A stretch of 37,481 bases of DNA from Oceanobacillus kimchii X50 (GCF_000340475.1 NZ_CM001792.1:910709-948189), one strand, 5' to 3'. Positions 17,234 to 24,364 are shown, counted from the first letter of the stretch. Program-made: numbers and translations. Notes: a model not told the origin generated them from the letters alone.

Positions 17234-17282
17234 TTGACTTTTATAGACCTGTGTTATATAGTTAGTTACATAAGTAATTAAC
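17234..17282 (+). promoter_or_regulatory. Promoter and palindromic operator of the GntR-ABC operon
   Basis: TTGACT (17234-17239), 17 bp, then TATAGT (17257-17262). The 22-bp palindrome GTTAGTTAC-ATAA-GTAATTAAC (17261-17282; eight of nine arm pairs match) starts at the end of the -10 and covers the transcription start. A GntR regulator is the first gene, so this is very probably its autorepression site. The match to a specific YtrA-family consensus was not computed. Confidence 0.8.
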
Positions 17283-17303
17283 CAATTAAGGAATGAACTA
17301 AAA

Positions 17304-17681
17304 ATGAGAAAAGAACTGGATGAAAATAAACCTATATTTTTGCAAATAAAAGATCACGTGGAAGACTCAATTATGGATGATTCCTATAAATCTGGAGACC
17401 GAGTACCTTCCACAAATGAATTTGCCGCCTTTTATCAAATTAATCCTGCTACTGCAGGTAAAGGTATAAATGAATTGGTGGCAGAGGGAATTTTGGTGAA
17501 AAGGAGAGGAGTAGGCATGTTTGTAACAGAATCAGCCAAAGATATTGTAATCGAAAAAAGAAAGCAAACGTTTTATGACCACTATATGCTTCCATTAAAA
17601 CACGAAGCAAAAAAACTTCGTATGCGTGAAGATGAAATATTGGAAATGTGGAAAAGGGAGGATAATTTTAATGAAGATTGA
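17304..17681 (+). CDS. GntR-family (YtrA subfamily) transcriptional repressor
   Basis: A 125-residue regulator with a winged helix-turn-helix (residues about 10-78) and only a short helical C-terminal dimerisation tail, which defines the YtrA subfamily. Typical motifs are KPIFLQIKDHVEDSI, GDRVPSTNEFAAFYQINPAT (the recognition region) and LVKRRGVGMFV (the wing). AAGGAATG lies before ATG 17304. It overlaps the following ATPase gene by 11 bases, and a palindrome covers the promoter start site. Relatives repress adjacent ABC exporters and release them when cell-wall antibiotics or cationic peptides appear; the inducer here is unknown. Confidence 0.93.
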   Translation: MRKELDENKPIFLQIKDHVEDSIMDDSYKSGDRVPSTNEFAAFYQINPATAGKGINELVAEGILVKRRGVGMFVTESAKDIVIEKRKQTFYDHYMLPLKHEAKKLRMREDEILEMWKREDNFNED

Positions 17682-18525
17682 AGTAAACAACCTTAGTAAG
17701 AAGTATGGCGAGAAGTATGCTTTAGATAATGTCTCTTTTACACTAGAAAAAAATAAGATCTATGGCTTACTAGGTAGAAATGGGGCTGGGAAAACAACAT
17801 TTATGGATATTCTCAGTGGCCAAATCCTCGCAACTAGTGGGGAAATTAAATTAGACGGAGAAAGCCCGTTTGATAAGCAAAAGCTAACGGAATCAATCTG
17901 TTTAGTTAAAGAATCAAATAACTTTCCAAAAGAAATTACTATCAAAGACGTGCTTAAAATATTCTCCTTTTTTTATCCTGACTGGGATCAAGATTTTGCG
18001 GAACAACTCCTGGGAGAGTTTAATTTAACAAAAAAATTAAAAGTAAAAACATTATCAAAAGGAATGGAGTCTGCATTAGGAATCACTGTAGGTTTAGCAA
18101 GTAGAGCTCCGATTACTGTCTTTGATGAACCATATATCGGGATGGATGCTCCATCGCGAAAACGATTTTATGAGCTGCTTTTAGAGGATTATCAAGTATA
18201 TCCAAGAACGTTTATATTTTCTACTCACTTAATTGATGAAGTTAGTTTAATGTTTGAAGAAGTATTAATTTTGCGAGAAGGTACGTTAGCTTTACAAGAG
18301 GATTCTGAAGTATTGAGGGATAAGACAGTAGCTGTTACAGGTCCAACAACTAAGGTAGATGCTTATTTACAAGGAAAAGAAGTAATTGAAAGAAAAGATT
18401 TGGCTGGCAACTCGATGGCATATACGTACGGTACAAAAGAAGAAGCAATGGCAGCCGGATTACAAGTGGAAGGAGTTCCTATTCAGGAATTAATGATTCA
18501 CTTAACAGAAAGGAAAGGGGCATAG
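17671..18525 (+). CDS. ABC transporter ATPase (YtrB-type exporter)
   Basis: Cytoplasmic ATPase for the exporter controlled by the upstream GntR gene. Walker A is GRNGAGKT (35-42), Walker B is PITVFDEP (147-154), and the switch histidine is in FSTHLID (His186). The signature loop is LSKGM (128-132), not LSGGQ, and the Q-loop reads CLVKESNN with no glutamine at the usual place. Both are deviations that can occur in YtrB-like ATPases. ATG 17671 follows GGGAGG and lies inside the last codons of the regulator, so translation is coupled; an earlier in-frame ATG (17626) deep inside the regulator is rejected. It has 284 residues. The partner permease follows three bases later. Confidence 0.92.
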   Translation: MKIEVNNLSKKYGEKYALDNVSFTLEKNKIYGLLGRNGAGKTTFMDILSGQILATSGEIKLDGESPFDKQKLTESICLVKESNNFPKEITIKDVLKIFSFFYPDWDQDFAEQLLGEFNLTKKLKVKTLSKGMESALGITVGLASRAPITVFDEPYIGMDAPSRKRFYELLLEDYQVYPRTFIFSTHLIDEVSLMFEEVLILREGTLALQEDSEVLRDKTVAVTGPTTKVDAYLQGKEVIERKDLAGNSMAYTYGTKEEAMAAGLQVEGVPIQELMIHLTERKGA

Positions 18526-18528
18526 AAG

Positions 18529-19230
18529 ATGAATAATCAAGTCAAAGGGCTATTGTATTATTATACCCAAGATTTAATGCGACATGGTAAGATATTTTGG
18601 ACGATTTTAATTGCGATGCTGATCGTTTTGAGTTTTCTTGCTTACTTTTTAATTGATGTAGGTGCGACTGAGTTTTACTGGATGATGCCATTTGCGACCT
18701 ACACGAATGTTTGCATTATAGCATTTCAAAGTGTGAAAAAGGATATACCATTTGGTTTAAAAATGGGAGCAATCCGTAATAATATTTTTCTTAGTTATTT
18801 TTATTTCTTTTTAGGTTATTCTTTGTTTATGGCGATTGCAGGAAACACATTACAACTGGTTACAGAGGGTATGCATCATTTATTCGGGGTATCTAACTTT
18901 ATCTTTTCCCATCCAGCAATGTTACTGACAGATAACTGGTTAACACGAACTATTATTGATACCTTTTTTATGTTCTTTCTTATGGCATTATTATTTTTAG
19001 TAGGTTTGATTTTTTATCGATCCGGATTAATTGGTGGTGGACTATTCTTAGCAGCATTCTTAGTAGTATCCTTATACGGACTATTTGATGGTTGGTTAAT
19101 CGATGCTTTTGCAAATATATTACCAGATGCTTCAATACTAACATTCTTTATCTTATTCCTTATTGGGATAGTACTGTATATGTTTAGCTATCTATTTATA
19201 AAAAGAATGACGGTTGTTCAAAAAGTATAA
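18529..19230 (+). CDS. ABC-2-type membrane subunit of the GntR-controlled exporter
   Basis: A 233-residue membrane protein with about six hydrophobic helices and the short N-terminal cytoplasmic segment typical of ABC-2 permeases (residues 1-22). Helices are visible at WTILIAMLIVLSFLAYFL, FYFFLGYSLFMAIAG, FFMFFLMALLFLVGLIF and GGGLFLAAFLVVSLYGLF. It starts three bases after the ATPase stop with AAAGGGG upstream. With the ATPase it would form a homodimeric or small exporter for a hydrophobic or peptide-like compound. No family-specific substrate motif is seen. A strong terminator lies beyond the stop. Confidence 0.8.
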   Translation: MNNQVKGLLYYYTQDLMRHGKIFWTILIAMLIVLSFLAYFLIDVGATEFYWMMPFATYTNVCIIAFQSVKKDIPFGLKMGAIRNNIFLSYFYFFLGYSLFMAIAGNTLQLVTEGMHHLFGVSNFIFSHPAMLLTDNWLTRTIIDTFFMFFLMALLFLVGLIFYRSGLIGGGLFLAAFLVVSLYGLFDGWLIDAFANILPDASILTFFILFLIGIVLYMFSYLFIKRMTVVQKV

Positions 19231-19390
19231 TGAAGAGCTTAGATAATAAAAAGTGTTGCTAAAAGATATATGTGGGAGTAATACACTTACTTCAAGCTGA
19301 TGAAGCTAAATCTTTAGTGGATAATATTGGAGGATATTGCTCAATAATATTCGATTTCAGTTCATGGACTCTAGGTCAAATCCTAGTTAT

Positions 19391-19441
19391 ACTAACATTC
19401 AGTGACGATCAGCGTACCTCCCTCACTGAATGTTAGTTTTA
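19391..19441 (+). terminator. Terminator between the two facing ABC operons
   Basis: Fifteen perfect pairs: ACTAACATTCAGTGA (19391-19405) with TCACTGAATGTTAGT (19423-19437), then TTTT. The T tract serves the + strand. Nothing coding was found in 19231-19390. Confidence 0.9.
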
Positions 19442-19468
19442 CTTTATTATTCCCGTACCTCTCTATTT

Positions 19469-20245
19469 TTATCTCTCTAATTGTTGTTTTCTAAAAAGTA
19501 TTACTGAAAGTAGCAGTAATATAGCTATAATTATGATGGTAACTATACCGGTATATATAAGGTCTGTATGAATGGGACTTTGGTCAATAGTTAGTTTAAT
19601 GTAATCAGATAAATGAATAGGGCTCCATTTCAGTGCACTTTGAAAAACTTGCGTTAGAGCTGATAGTATCATTAGACTCGCAATGGATAGAAACGCAATT
19701 AAACCTTGTGATTTTACAAATGTATTATAAAAAACAACTACAGTAACAACAAGAGATAACCATAATCCATAGAAAAAGATAGTTTGTACCATATGATTAA
19801 ATGATAACGGCCCGTATAACAAATAAATATAATACCAACTTACAAGCATGCCTAATATCCAAGAGACCCATACTAGTAAAAGTAAAGAAGCCCATTTTGC
19901 AGTTACATATGAGTGATGGTCAATAGGCTTTACTAAGATAATTTGTGATACACCACTTTTATGTTCATTTGCAATAATTCCCATAGACGAAAAAACAATT
20001 ACTAACACTCCTAAGCTACTGAGCTGACCAAGTGTCATCATCACTACTTCTGCTACTGTATATTCAGGTAAAATGAATTCCATACCCTCAGGCATCTCAC
20101 CAACTGCTTCTAAAATTTGTGGTAAGAAATAATTAGTGACTGGATCTAAAATCGATAATAAAATGATAACAAGTGGGAACCAAATCCATTTTTTATTTCT
20201 CCAGTTTTCTACAACTTCTTTCTGAAATAGAGTGTTCCATTGCAT
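19469..20245 (-). CDS. ABC-2 permease, YxlG-like
   Basis: A 258-residue ABC-2 membrane subunit with six predicted helices. It starts with an amphipathic segment (TLFQKEVVENWRNKKW), then a first helix WFPLVIILLSILDPV, followed by the coupling-type stretch ANEHKSGVSQIILVKPI, which is common in YxlG and related NatB-like proteins. Its ATG overlaps the TAA stop of the ATPase by one base, so translation is coupled. Together with the upstream ATPase and small PLDc_N protein it reproduces the yxlE-yxlF-yxlG set of the B. subtilis sigY operon. Substrate unknown; relatives are linked to self-protection or toxin export. Confidence 0.85.
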   Translation of the reverse strand: MQWNTLFQKEVVENWRNKKWIWFPLVIILLSILDPVTNYFLPQILEAVGEMPEGMEFILPEYTVAEVVMMTLGQLSSLGVLVIVFSSMGIIANEHKSGVSQIILVKPIDHHSYVTAKWASLLLLVWVSWILGMLVSWYYIYLLYGPLSFNHMVQTIFFYGLWLSLVVTVVVFYNTFVKSQGLIAFLSIASLMILSALTQVFQSALKWSPIHLSDYIKLTIDQSPIHTDLIYTGIVTIIIIAILLLLSVILFRKQQLER

Positions 20246-21153
20246 TATCGGTTCACCGCCTTCATAAACATGTCCTCTAAAGAAGCTCTATCAATCGAAA
20301 AATTTGTTAAGTCCCAGTTATGAGTGGCTGCTTCTAATAATATTTCTTCTCGAGCAGACGGTATGTCGATTGCTGTTACCCACAGTGTATTTTTTTCAAT
20401 ATAAGTGTCGGATACATTTGATAACTTATTTACTTTTTCTTGATATATTTCTAAGCTGTCTTGAAATTCTAATCTAATCATAGAAGTTTGATATGTATCT
20501 TGTAGGTTACTAATAGAACCTGATTCAATAACCTTTCCTTGATGTAAAAGGATGAGTTCGTCACTTACTTCCTCAGCATCTCGTAAAATATGAGTAGAGA
20601 AAAAGATGGACATATCTTTTTTTAGCTCTTCCATAAGCAAAAGTATCTCTCTTCTACCAATAGGATCCAGGGAAGATACAGGCTCGTCTAATAATAACAA
20701 CTTTGGCTGATGAATTATTGCCTGAGCAATCCCAAGGCGTTGTTTCATGCCACCTGAATAGCTAGAGATTCTTTTATCTTTAGCTTCATATATACCGGTT
20801 TTTTGTAGAAGTTCCTTAGCACGTGATTTCGCTGCTGTTGGAGATAAAAGACAAAGTTTTGCACAGTATACTAGAAATTCATATCCGGTCATCCATGAAT
20901 AAAAAGTAGGGTATTGAGGTAGATAACCAATATAATTTCGGAAATCTCCTTTTATAGGTCGATTATGAAATATAATTTCGCCAGAACTAGGTTGTAAGAG
21001 CCCTGCTAGCATTTTTAACGTAGTCGTTTTGCCGGCGCCGTTAGGACCAATTAATGCAACACAAGCGTTGTCCGGAACTTTAAAATCAATATGGTTAACT
21101 ACAGTTTTTCCTTTGTATGATTTAGTCAATTGATTTACGGTTAACAAGTTCAT
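20245..21153 (-). CDS. ABC transporter ATPase, YxlF-like
   Basis: A 302-residue ATPase of the YxlF/NatA exporter class. Walker A GPNGAGKT (36-43), Q-loop glutamine Gln80 in IGYLPQ, signature YSGGMKQR (132-139), Walker B LLLLDEP (152-158) and the STHIL switch histidine are all intact, in contrast to the ATPase at 17671. A C-terminal beta-rich extension of about 80 residues is typical of this class. It overlaps the upstream PLDc_N gene by four bases (ATGA) and the downstream permease by one, so all three genes are tightly coupled. Confidence 0.93.
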   Translation of the reverse strand: MNLLTVNQLTKSYKGKTVVNHIDFKVPDNACVALIGPNGAGKTTTLKMLAGLLQPSSGEIIFHNRPIKGDFRNYIGYLPQYPTFYSWMTGYEFLVYCAKLCLLSPTAAKSRAKELLQKTGIYEAKDKRISSYSGGMKQRLGIAQAIIHQPKLLLLDEPVSSLDPIGRREILLLMEELKKDMSIFFSTHILRDAEEVSDELILLHQGKVIESGSISNLQDTYQTSMIRLEFQDSLEIYQEKVNKLSNVSDTYIEKNTLWVTAIDIPSAREEILLEAATHNWDLTNFSIDRASLEDMFMKAVNR

Positions 21154-21353
21154 TCATTATTCCTCCTTGCAAAGAGAAAATAAATAATTGGACCAAATAT
21201 ATTAAGAAATATAATTACGATTAACCAAACTAGTTTCATACTATCGAATGATTCTTTGTTCTTGCTCCAATCGATGAGTGCAATAATCATTAGAATGATT
21301 TGAATGATAACAAAAGGTAAAATAATTGGTAAGTATTCTAATAATTCTTCCAT
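21150..21353 (-). CDS. Small PLDc_N-family membrane protein, YxlE-like
   Basis: A 67-residue protein with two membrane helices. The pattern LPFVIIQIILMIIALIDW, then a charged loop, then LVWLIVIIFLNIFGPIIYFL and RRNNE is the PLDc_N domain, which carries no phospholipase residues. In B. subtilis the relative YxlE works with YxlD as a negative regulator of sigma Y and is encoded with the same ABC pair. Here no sigma factor or YxlC/YxlD homologue lies upstream. ATG 21353 is chosen; a GTG at 21365 with a weak GAAAGTG site is an alternative, adding four residues. The ribosome site is weak for either start. Confidence 0.82.
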   Translation of the reverse strand: MEELLEYLPIILPFVIIQIILMIIALIDWSKNKESFDSMKLVWLIVIIFLNIFGPIIYFLFARRNNE

Positions 21354-21425
21354 TATATGTATCACTTCACTTTCTTTTATTCATTAGTATTTGTACGATT
21401 CATTTGAAAAAAAGATTCATGTAAT

Positions 21426-21471
21426 TCAAAGAAAAAGTCGAAGCTTTTTTTAGCCTCGACTTTTTCTTTGA
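21426..21471 (-). terminator. Terminator of yfhE, overlapping its coding end
   Basis: Sixteen perfect pairs: TCAAAGAAAAAGTCGA (21426-21441) and its complement at 21456-21471. On the minus strand the first arm still codes for the last residues of YfhE (FSQRKS), and the stop codon lies at the edge of the loop. The second arm is itself T-rich. Confidence 0.85.
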
Positions 21472-21578
21472 GAGAATTGATCATACACTCGATTTGCACG
21501 TTTGAATTCTCTTGCGTACAAAACTTCTTGAGTTTTTGAAAGGAATTTTTCTTTTTCCGAAGATCGTTGCTTTACCAT
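21450..21578 (-). CDS. yfhE: YfhE-like small protein
   Basis: A 42-residue protein that resembles YfhE. The conserved core is KTQEVLYAREFKRANR, followed by a short basic tail ending RKSRG. It starts at ATG 21578 with GAGGG seven bases upstream. It lies next to yfhF, recX and yfhH as in B. subtilis, with the acetyltransferase inserted between. No function is established for the family; it is highly charged and may be spore- or sporulation-linked, but that is a guess. Its last codons form an arm of the terminator. Confidence 0.8.
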   Translation of the reverse strand: MVKQRSSEKEKFLSKTQEVLYAREFKRANRVYDQFSQRKSRG

Positions 21579-21674
21579 ATAGCATCCCTCACTTTACCTG
21601 TAGCATAACCAAGATTGGAACTTTTATACAAAATCATCTATCCAACGAGCGGGTTACTAAGGTAATTCTAGTGA

Positions 21675-22235
21675 TTAAGATACTTCCTCTCCAGTACTTT
21701 CCACAGGAGTATCCATTTGGAATTGTTGATATGATAAATAATGTTCTTTCATAATTACAAATAAATCATAAATGTCATCAGTACCATTTACTCGTTGATA
21801 CATTTGCGGATATACATCATTTGCAAATGTAATATAAGGTAATTTTAATACTGCTTTTTTAGAACGTTCATTTGATTTGCGAACTTTCATAAAGATACCA
21901 TCTATGCTATGATCCATAAATAGTTCATGGAAAAAAGCATCTTTTGCAGGACGATTATATCCTTTGCCAAAGTAAGGTTGGCCTATCCATGTGGCAAGAA
22001 ATCCATAGTTATCCTCTATATCAAAAAGGTTAATCGTACCGATGGGCTGTTGATATTCATCAACAATCGTACGAGAAATTAATTCTCCTCTTTCTTCTGC
22101 TTCTATGGTTTGTTTCGTTAAGAAATAAAATTCATCTGATGTTGTTGCTTTATGCCTAACAAAAGGGAATACTTCCGGGTGCGCCATAAGTTCAAAAAGT
22201 ACAGGCACCTCCTGTAAATCACGCATTTTTAGCAT
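21675..22235 (-). CDS. GNAT-family N-acetyltransferase with structured leader
   Basis: A 186-residue protein with the RimJ/RimL-like GNAT layout. It begins MLKMRDLQEVPVLFELM, then RTIVDEYQQPIGTINLFDIE (strands 3-4), and the acetyl-CoA loop WIGQPYFGKGYNRPAK (about residues 89-104), where the usual QxxGxG/A is modified. KVRKSNERSKKAVLKL follows as the helix carrying the Asn-x-x-Ser elements. The substrate is unknown: an aminoglycoside, ribosomal protein N terminus or metabolite are all possible. ATG 22235 follows AAAGGAGGG at six T residues; 29 upstream codons in the same frame are rejected. The gene interrupts yfhE-yfhF and has a 336-base leader with a tRNA-like fold and a hairpin covering the ribosome site. 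Confidence 0.85.
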   Translation of the reverse strand: MLKMRDLQEVPVLFELMAHPEVFPFVRHKATTSDEFYFLTKQTIEAEERGELISRTIVDEYQQPIGTINLFDIEDNYGFLATWIGQPYFGKGYNRPAKDAFFHELFMDHSIDGIFMKVRKSNERSKKAVLKLPYITFANDVYPQMYQRVNGTDDIYDLFVIMKEHYLSYQQFQMDTPVESTGEEVS

Positions 22236-22312
22236 AAAAAATACCCTCCTTTTTTCCAGGTGGGTATAGACAGATGCCAATATAATAAGGAATCTGTAAG
22301 TTGCCCACCCTC
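22236..22312 (-). promoter_or_regulatory. Attenuator-like leader with alternative pairings ahead of the acetyltransferase
   Basis: On the minus strand ATACCCACCT (22267-22258) pairs with AGGAGGGTAT (22250-22241), nine of ten, followed by six T running to the ATG: a terminator that also buries the Shine-Dalgarno AGGAGGG. The same CCCACCT can instead pair with GGGTGGG (22310-22304), enclosing a 6-bp ACAGAT/ATCTGT hairpin (22297-22292 and 22275-22270). The two folds are mutually exclusive, which is the layout of a transcriptional or translational attenuator. AGGGTGG recalls the start of the T-box sequence, but ACCGCG does not follow. Effector unknown; activity is inferred from base pairing only. 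Confidence 0.55.
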
Positions 22313-22339
22313 GAATTTTCATTTATAGATCTCAACAAA

Positions 22340-22409
22340 AATTCGGGGTGGGAATCGAACCCACTAGAACCAGGTAGTACCCGGTGGCGCACCATTTGCC
22401 TTCCCTATT
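22340..22409 (-). ncRNA. Degenerate tRNA-like element in the acetyltransferase leader
   Basis: Seventy nucleotides read on the minus strand fold as a tRNA. The T-arm is perfect: GTGGG-TTCGATT-CCCAC. The anticodon arm is ACCGG-GTACTAC-CTGGT with T33 and A37 in place. The D-arm has three pairs with GG in its loop (GGCAAATGGTGCGCC). The acceptor pairs at five of seven positions (AATAGGG with CCCGAAT). It lacks base 26 and a 3' CCA, and its anticodon would be ACU, which bacteria do not normally use. It is therefore a pseudo-tRNA or a tRNA mimic, not a working tRNA. It is co-directional with the downstream acetyltransferase. Confidence 0.45.
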
Positions 22410-22571
22410 TAATTCTGCTTGAAATTTCTATACGATTCATCTCTTTCATGTTTTTAGTAGTTTTATTTTACAACCTTTTTTTAAAAAAGGGAACCATTTT
22501 TTTGTGAAGAAAATATAAAATTTATAAACGTATGCAAAATTCAGTAATTCACCAATTGAAGAAGTTTCAGT

Positions 22572-23471
22572 CTACGATTTTGTTTCCTTGATATTTTCTA
22601 TGGCTTCTTGTAAATTTGGAAACTTAAAAGAAAAACCATGATCGATCGCTTTTTGAGGAAATGCATACTGTCCTTTTGTTATTAGGTGTGCCATTTCACC
22701 AAAAGTGGTTTCCATAACTAGGCGAGGTACATGAAACCAATATGGCCTTCTATACGTTTTAGCAATTGTTTTCATGAAGTCTTTATTGCGTTTTGGATTT
22801 GGTGCTGTCACATTAATCGGCCCGGTAATCGTACTATTGTGTATACAGAATAAAATTAACTGAACAGCATCTTCAATGTGAATCCATGATAGCCATTGTT
22901 CGCCGTTACCTATTCTACCCCCAGCAAAAAGTTGAGTTGGTAATTTCATCATTGGAAAAGCGCCTTTATTTCCTAATAATATTCCTAATCTTGTATAGAC
23001 TGTGCGTATTCCAAATGAATTTGCAGCTTTTGCGATTTCTTCCCATTCTTCGGTTACAGAAGCTAAATAGTCGTCAGCAGCTTCGGTAGTTCTTTCGGTA
23101 AAAATTAAATCTTCCGACATGCCATAATATCCAACTGCAGAAGCACTAATAAATACCTTAGGTTTGGTATTCATTTCTTTCATTAACTGTATAAGATGAT
23201 TGGTTATTTTTAATCTACTGTTGAGAATAGATTGTTTCTTTTGTTCGGTCCAATATCCAAACAATGATTCACCTGCTAAGTTAATTACAACTTCAAATAT
23301 AGGTAGAGAATCAGCTTGAACAGTATAATCTATGTAAGTCTCTGTAGATGTGTTCACTTTATTTTCTACCGACCTAGTAAGTATATATACGTGATATTCC
23401 TGATTTTGTAATTGTGTAGTTAGTTCAGAACCAAGGAATCCTGTTCCTCCACTTATCAAAGCATATTTCAT
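22572..23471 (-). CDS. yfhF: YfhF-like nucleoside-diphosphate-sugar epimerase family protein
   Basis: A 299-residue NAD(P)-binding protein of the TIGR01777 branch of the extended short-chain dehydrogenases. It has the N-terminal dinucleotide loop ISGGTGFLGSEL (residues 6-17), then VINLAGESLFGYW, SASAVGYYG with the tyrosine-containing active-site stretch, GILLGNKGAFPMM, WLSWIHIEDAV and the family C-terminal DUF1731-like end (KGQYAFPQKAIDHGFSFKFP). The reaction is unknown. In B. subtilis yfhF lies beside recX; here it is divergent from recX with the same neighbours. A GGGAGG site precedes the ATG. Confidence 0.92.
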   Translation of the reverse strand: MKYALISGGTGFLGSELTTQLQNQEYHVYILTRSVENKVNTSTETYIDYTVQADSLPIFEVVINLAGESLFGYWTEQKKQSILNSRLKITNHLIQLMKEMNTKPKVFISASAVGYYGMSEDLIFTERTTEAADDYLASVTEEWEEIAKAANSFGIRTVYTRLGILLGNKGAFPMMKLPTQLFAGGRIGNGEQWLSWIHIEDAVQLILFCIHNSTITGPINVTAPNPKRNKDFMKTIAKTYRRPYWFHVPRLVMETTFGEMAHLITKGQYAFPQKAIDHGFSFKFPNLQEAIENIKETKS

Positions 23472-23496
23472 ATATGATAGCCTCCCTTTATATTAG

Positions 23497-23525
23497 TTCA
23501 TTCGTTGCGTAGTTTTTGCTATGAT
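23497..23525 (+). promoter_or_regulatory. Possible sigma-A promoter of recX
   Basis: TTCATT (23497-23502), 17 bp, TATGAT (23520-23525), 23 bp before the recX ATG. The -35 is weak. Confidence 0.45.
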
Positions 23526-23548
23526 GTATAGAAAGAGGTGAATAACCA

Positions 23549-24364
23549 ATGAAAAAAATTGCTCGTATTACAACACAAAAGAAACATAAAAATCGATATA
23601 ATATCTTTTTACAAACTCCTGATGGTGATGCATATGGTTTTAGTGTAGATGAAGCGATATTAATTGAATATCGTCTTTCTAAAGGAATGGAGCTTGAGGA
23701 TGAAATGATTTCAATTCTCGAGCAAAAAGATACATTACATAAAGCATATACCCTTACTATACACTTTTTAAGCTATCGAATGCGCTCAGAAAAAGAAGTT
23801 AGCGATTATTTACAAAAAAAAGAAGTGGATGGGACACATATCGATGAAATTATTAAACGATTAAAACGAGAAAAATGGGTGGATGATCAACAGTTTGCAC
23901 AGATGTTTGTTCGGTCTCGTAAGAATTCGTCTTCTAAAGGTCCAAAAATGATACGACAAGAATTATATGAAAAGGGTGTAAATGAGAGTAAAATAACCTC
24001 TGCACTTGAACAATATTCTGTGGAAGAACAGAAACAGAAAGTAGAAAAGTTAATTAATAAAAAACTGCAATCAAAATCAAAAGATTCCCATCAAAAAAGA
24101 ATCGATCAAATTAAACAAAATCTTATGCAAAAAGGGTTTGATTCTGGAGTAATAAGTATGGTCATTCAAGAAATGGACACAACCGAGGATGCAGATCGTG
24201 AATGGGAAGTTCTTCAACTGCAAGGAGAGAAGCTTCTTTATAAATATCAAAAAAAACACAGTGGTTTTGCTCTAAAACAAAAAGTAATGGAAGGTCTATA
24301 TCGTAAAGGATTTTCATTTGATATGATTAACCAGTTTATTGATCAGTCACTTCAAGATGAGTAA
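23549..24364 (+). CDS. recX: Regulatory protein RecX
   Basis: Modulator of RecA filaments in recombination and the SOS response. The 271-residue protein has an N-terminal strand domain (MKKIARITTQKKHKNRYNI) and then repeated three-helix RecX modules: FLSYRMRSEKEVSDYLQKK, LKREKWVDDQQFAQMFV with KGPKMIRQELYEKGV, and a late repeat LKQKVMEGLYRKGFSFDMI. This longer form is normal for Bacillus. The ribosome site is AAAGAGGTG before ATG 23549. It is divergent from yfhF and followed by yfhH, exactly as in B. subtilis. Confidence 0.95.
   Translation: MKKIARITTQKKHKNRYNIFLQTPDGDAYGFSVDEAILIEYRLSKGMELEDEMISILEQKDTLHKAYTLTIHFLSYRMRSEKEVSDYLQKKEVDGTHIDEIIKRLKREKWVDDQQFAQMFVRSRKNSSSKGPKMIRQELYEKGVNESKITSALEQYSVEEQKQKVEKLINKKLQSKSKDSHQKRIDQIKQNLMQKGFDSGVISMVIQEMDTTEDADREWEVLQLQGEKLLYKYQKKHSGFALKQKVMEGLYRKGFSFDMINQFIDQSLQDE

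Noticed and set aside
19340..19392. T-arm-like CTAGG-TCAAAT-CCTAG suggesting a tRNA
   Set aside because: The loop is one base short, no D- or anticodon arm could be found, and no acceptor strand follows; at most a remnant.
22301..22507. 68-codon frame on + containing GWESNPLEPGS
   Set aside because: This is the antisense of the tRNA-like T-arm region; such peptides are typical of mistranslated tRNA DNA, and there is no ribosome site.
22236..22571. T-box riboswitch
   Set aside because: Only AGGGTGG resembles the T-box; the ACCGCG part and a specifier stem I are missing.
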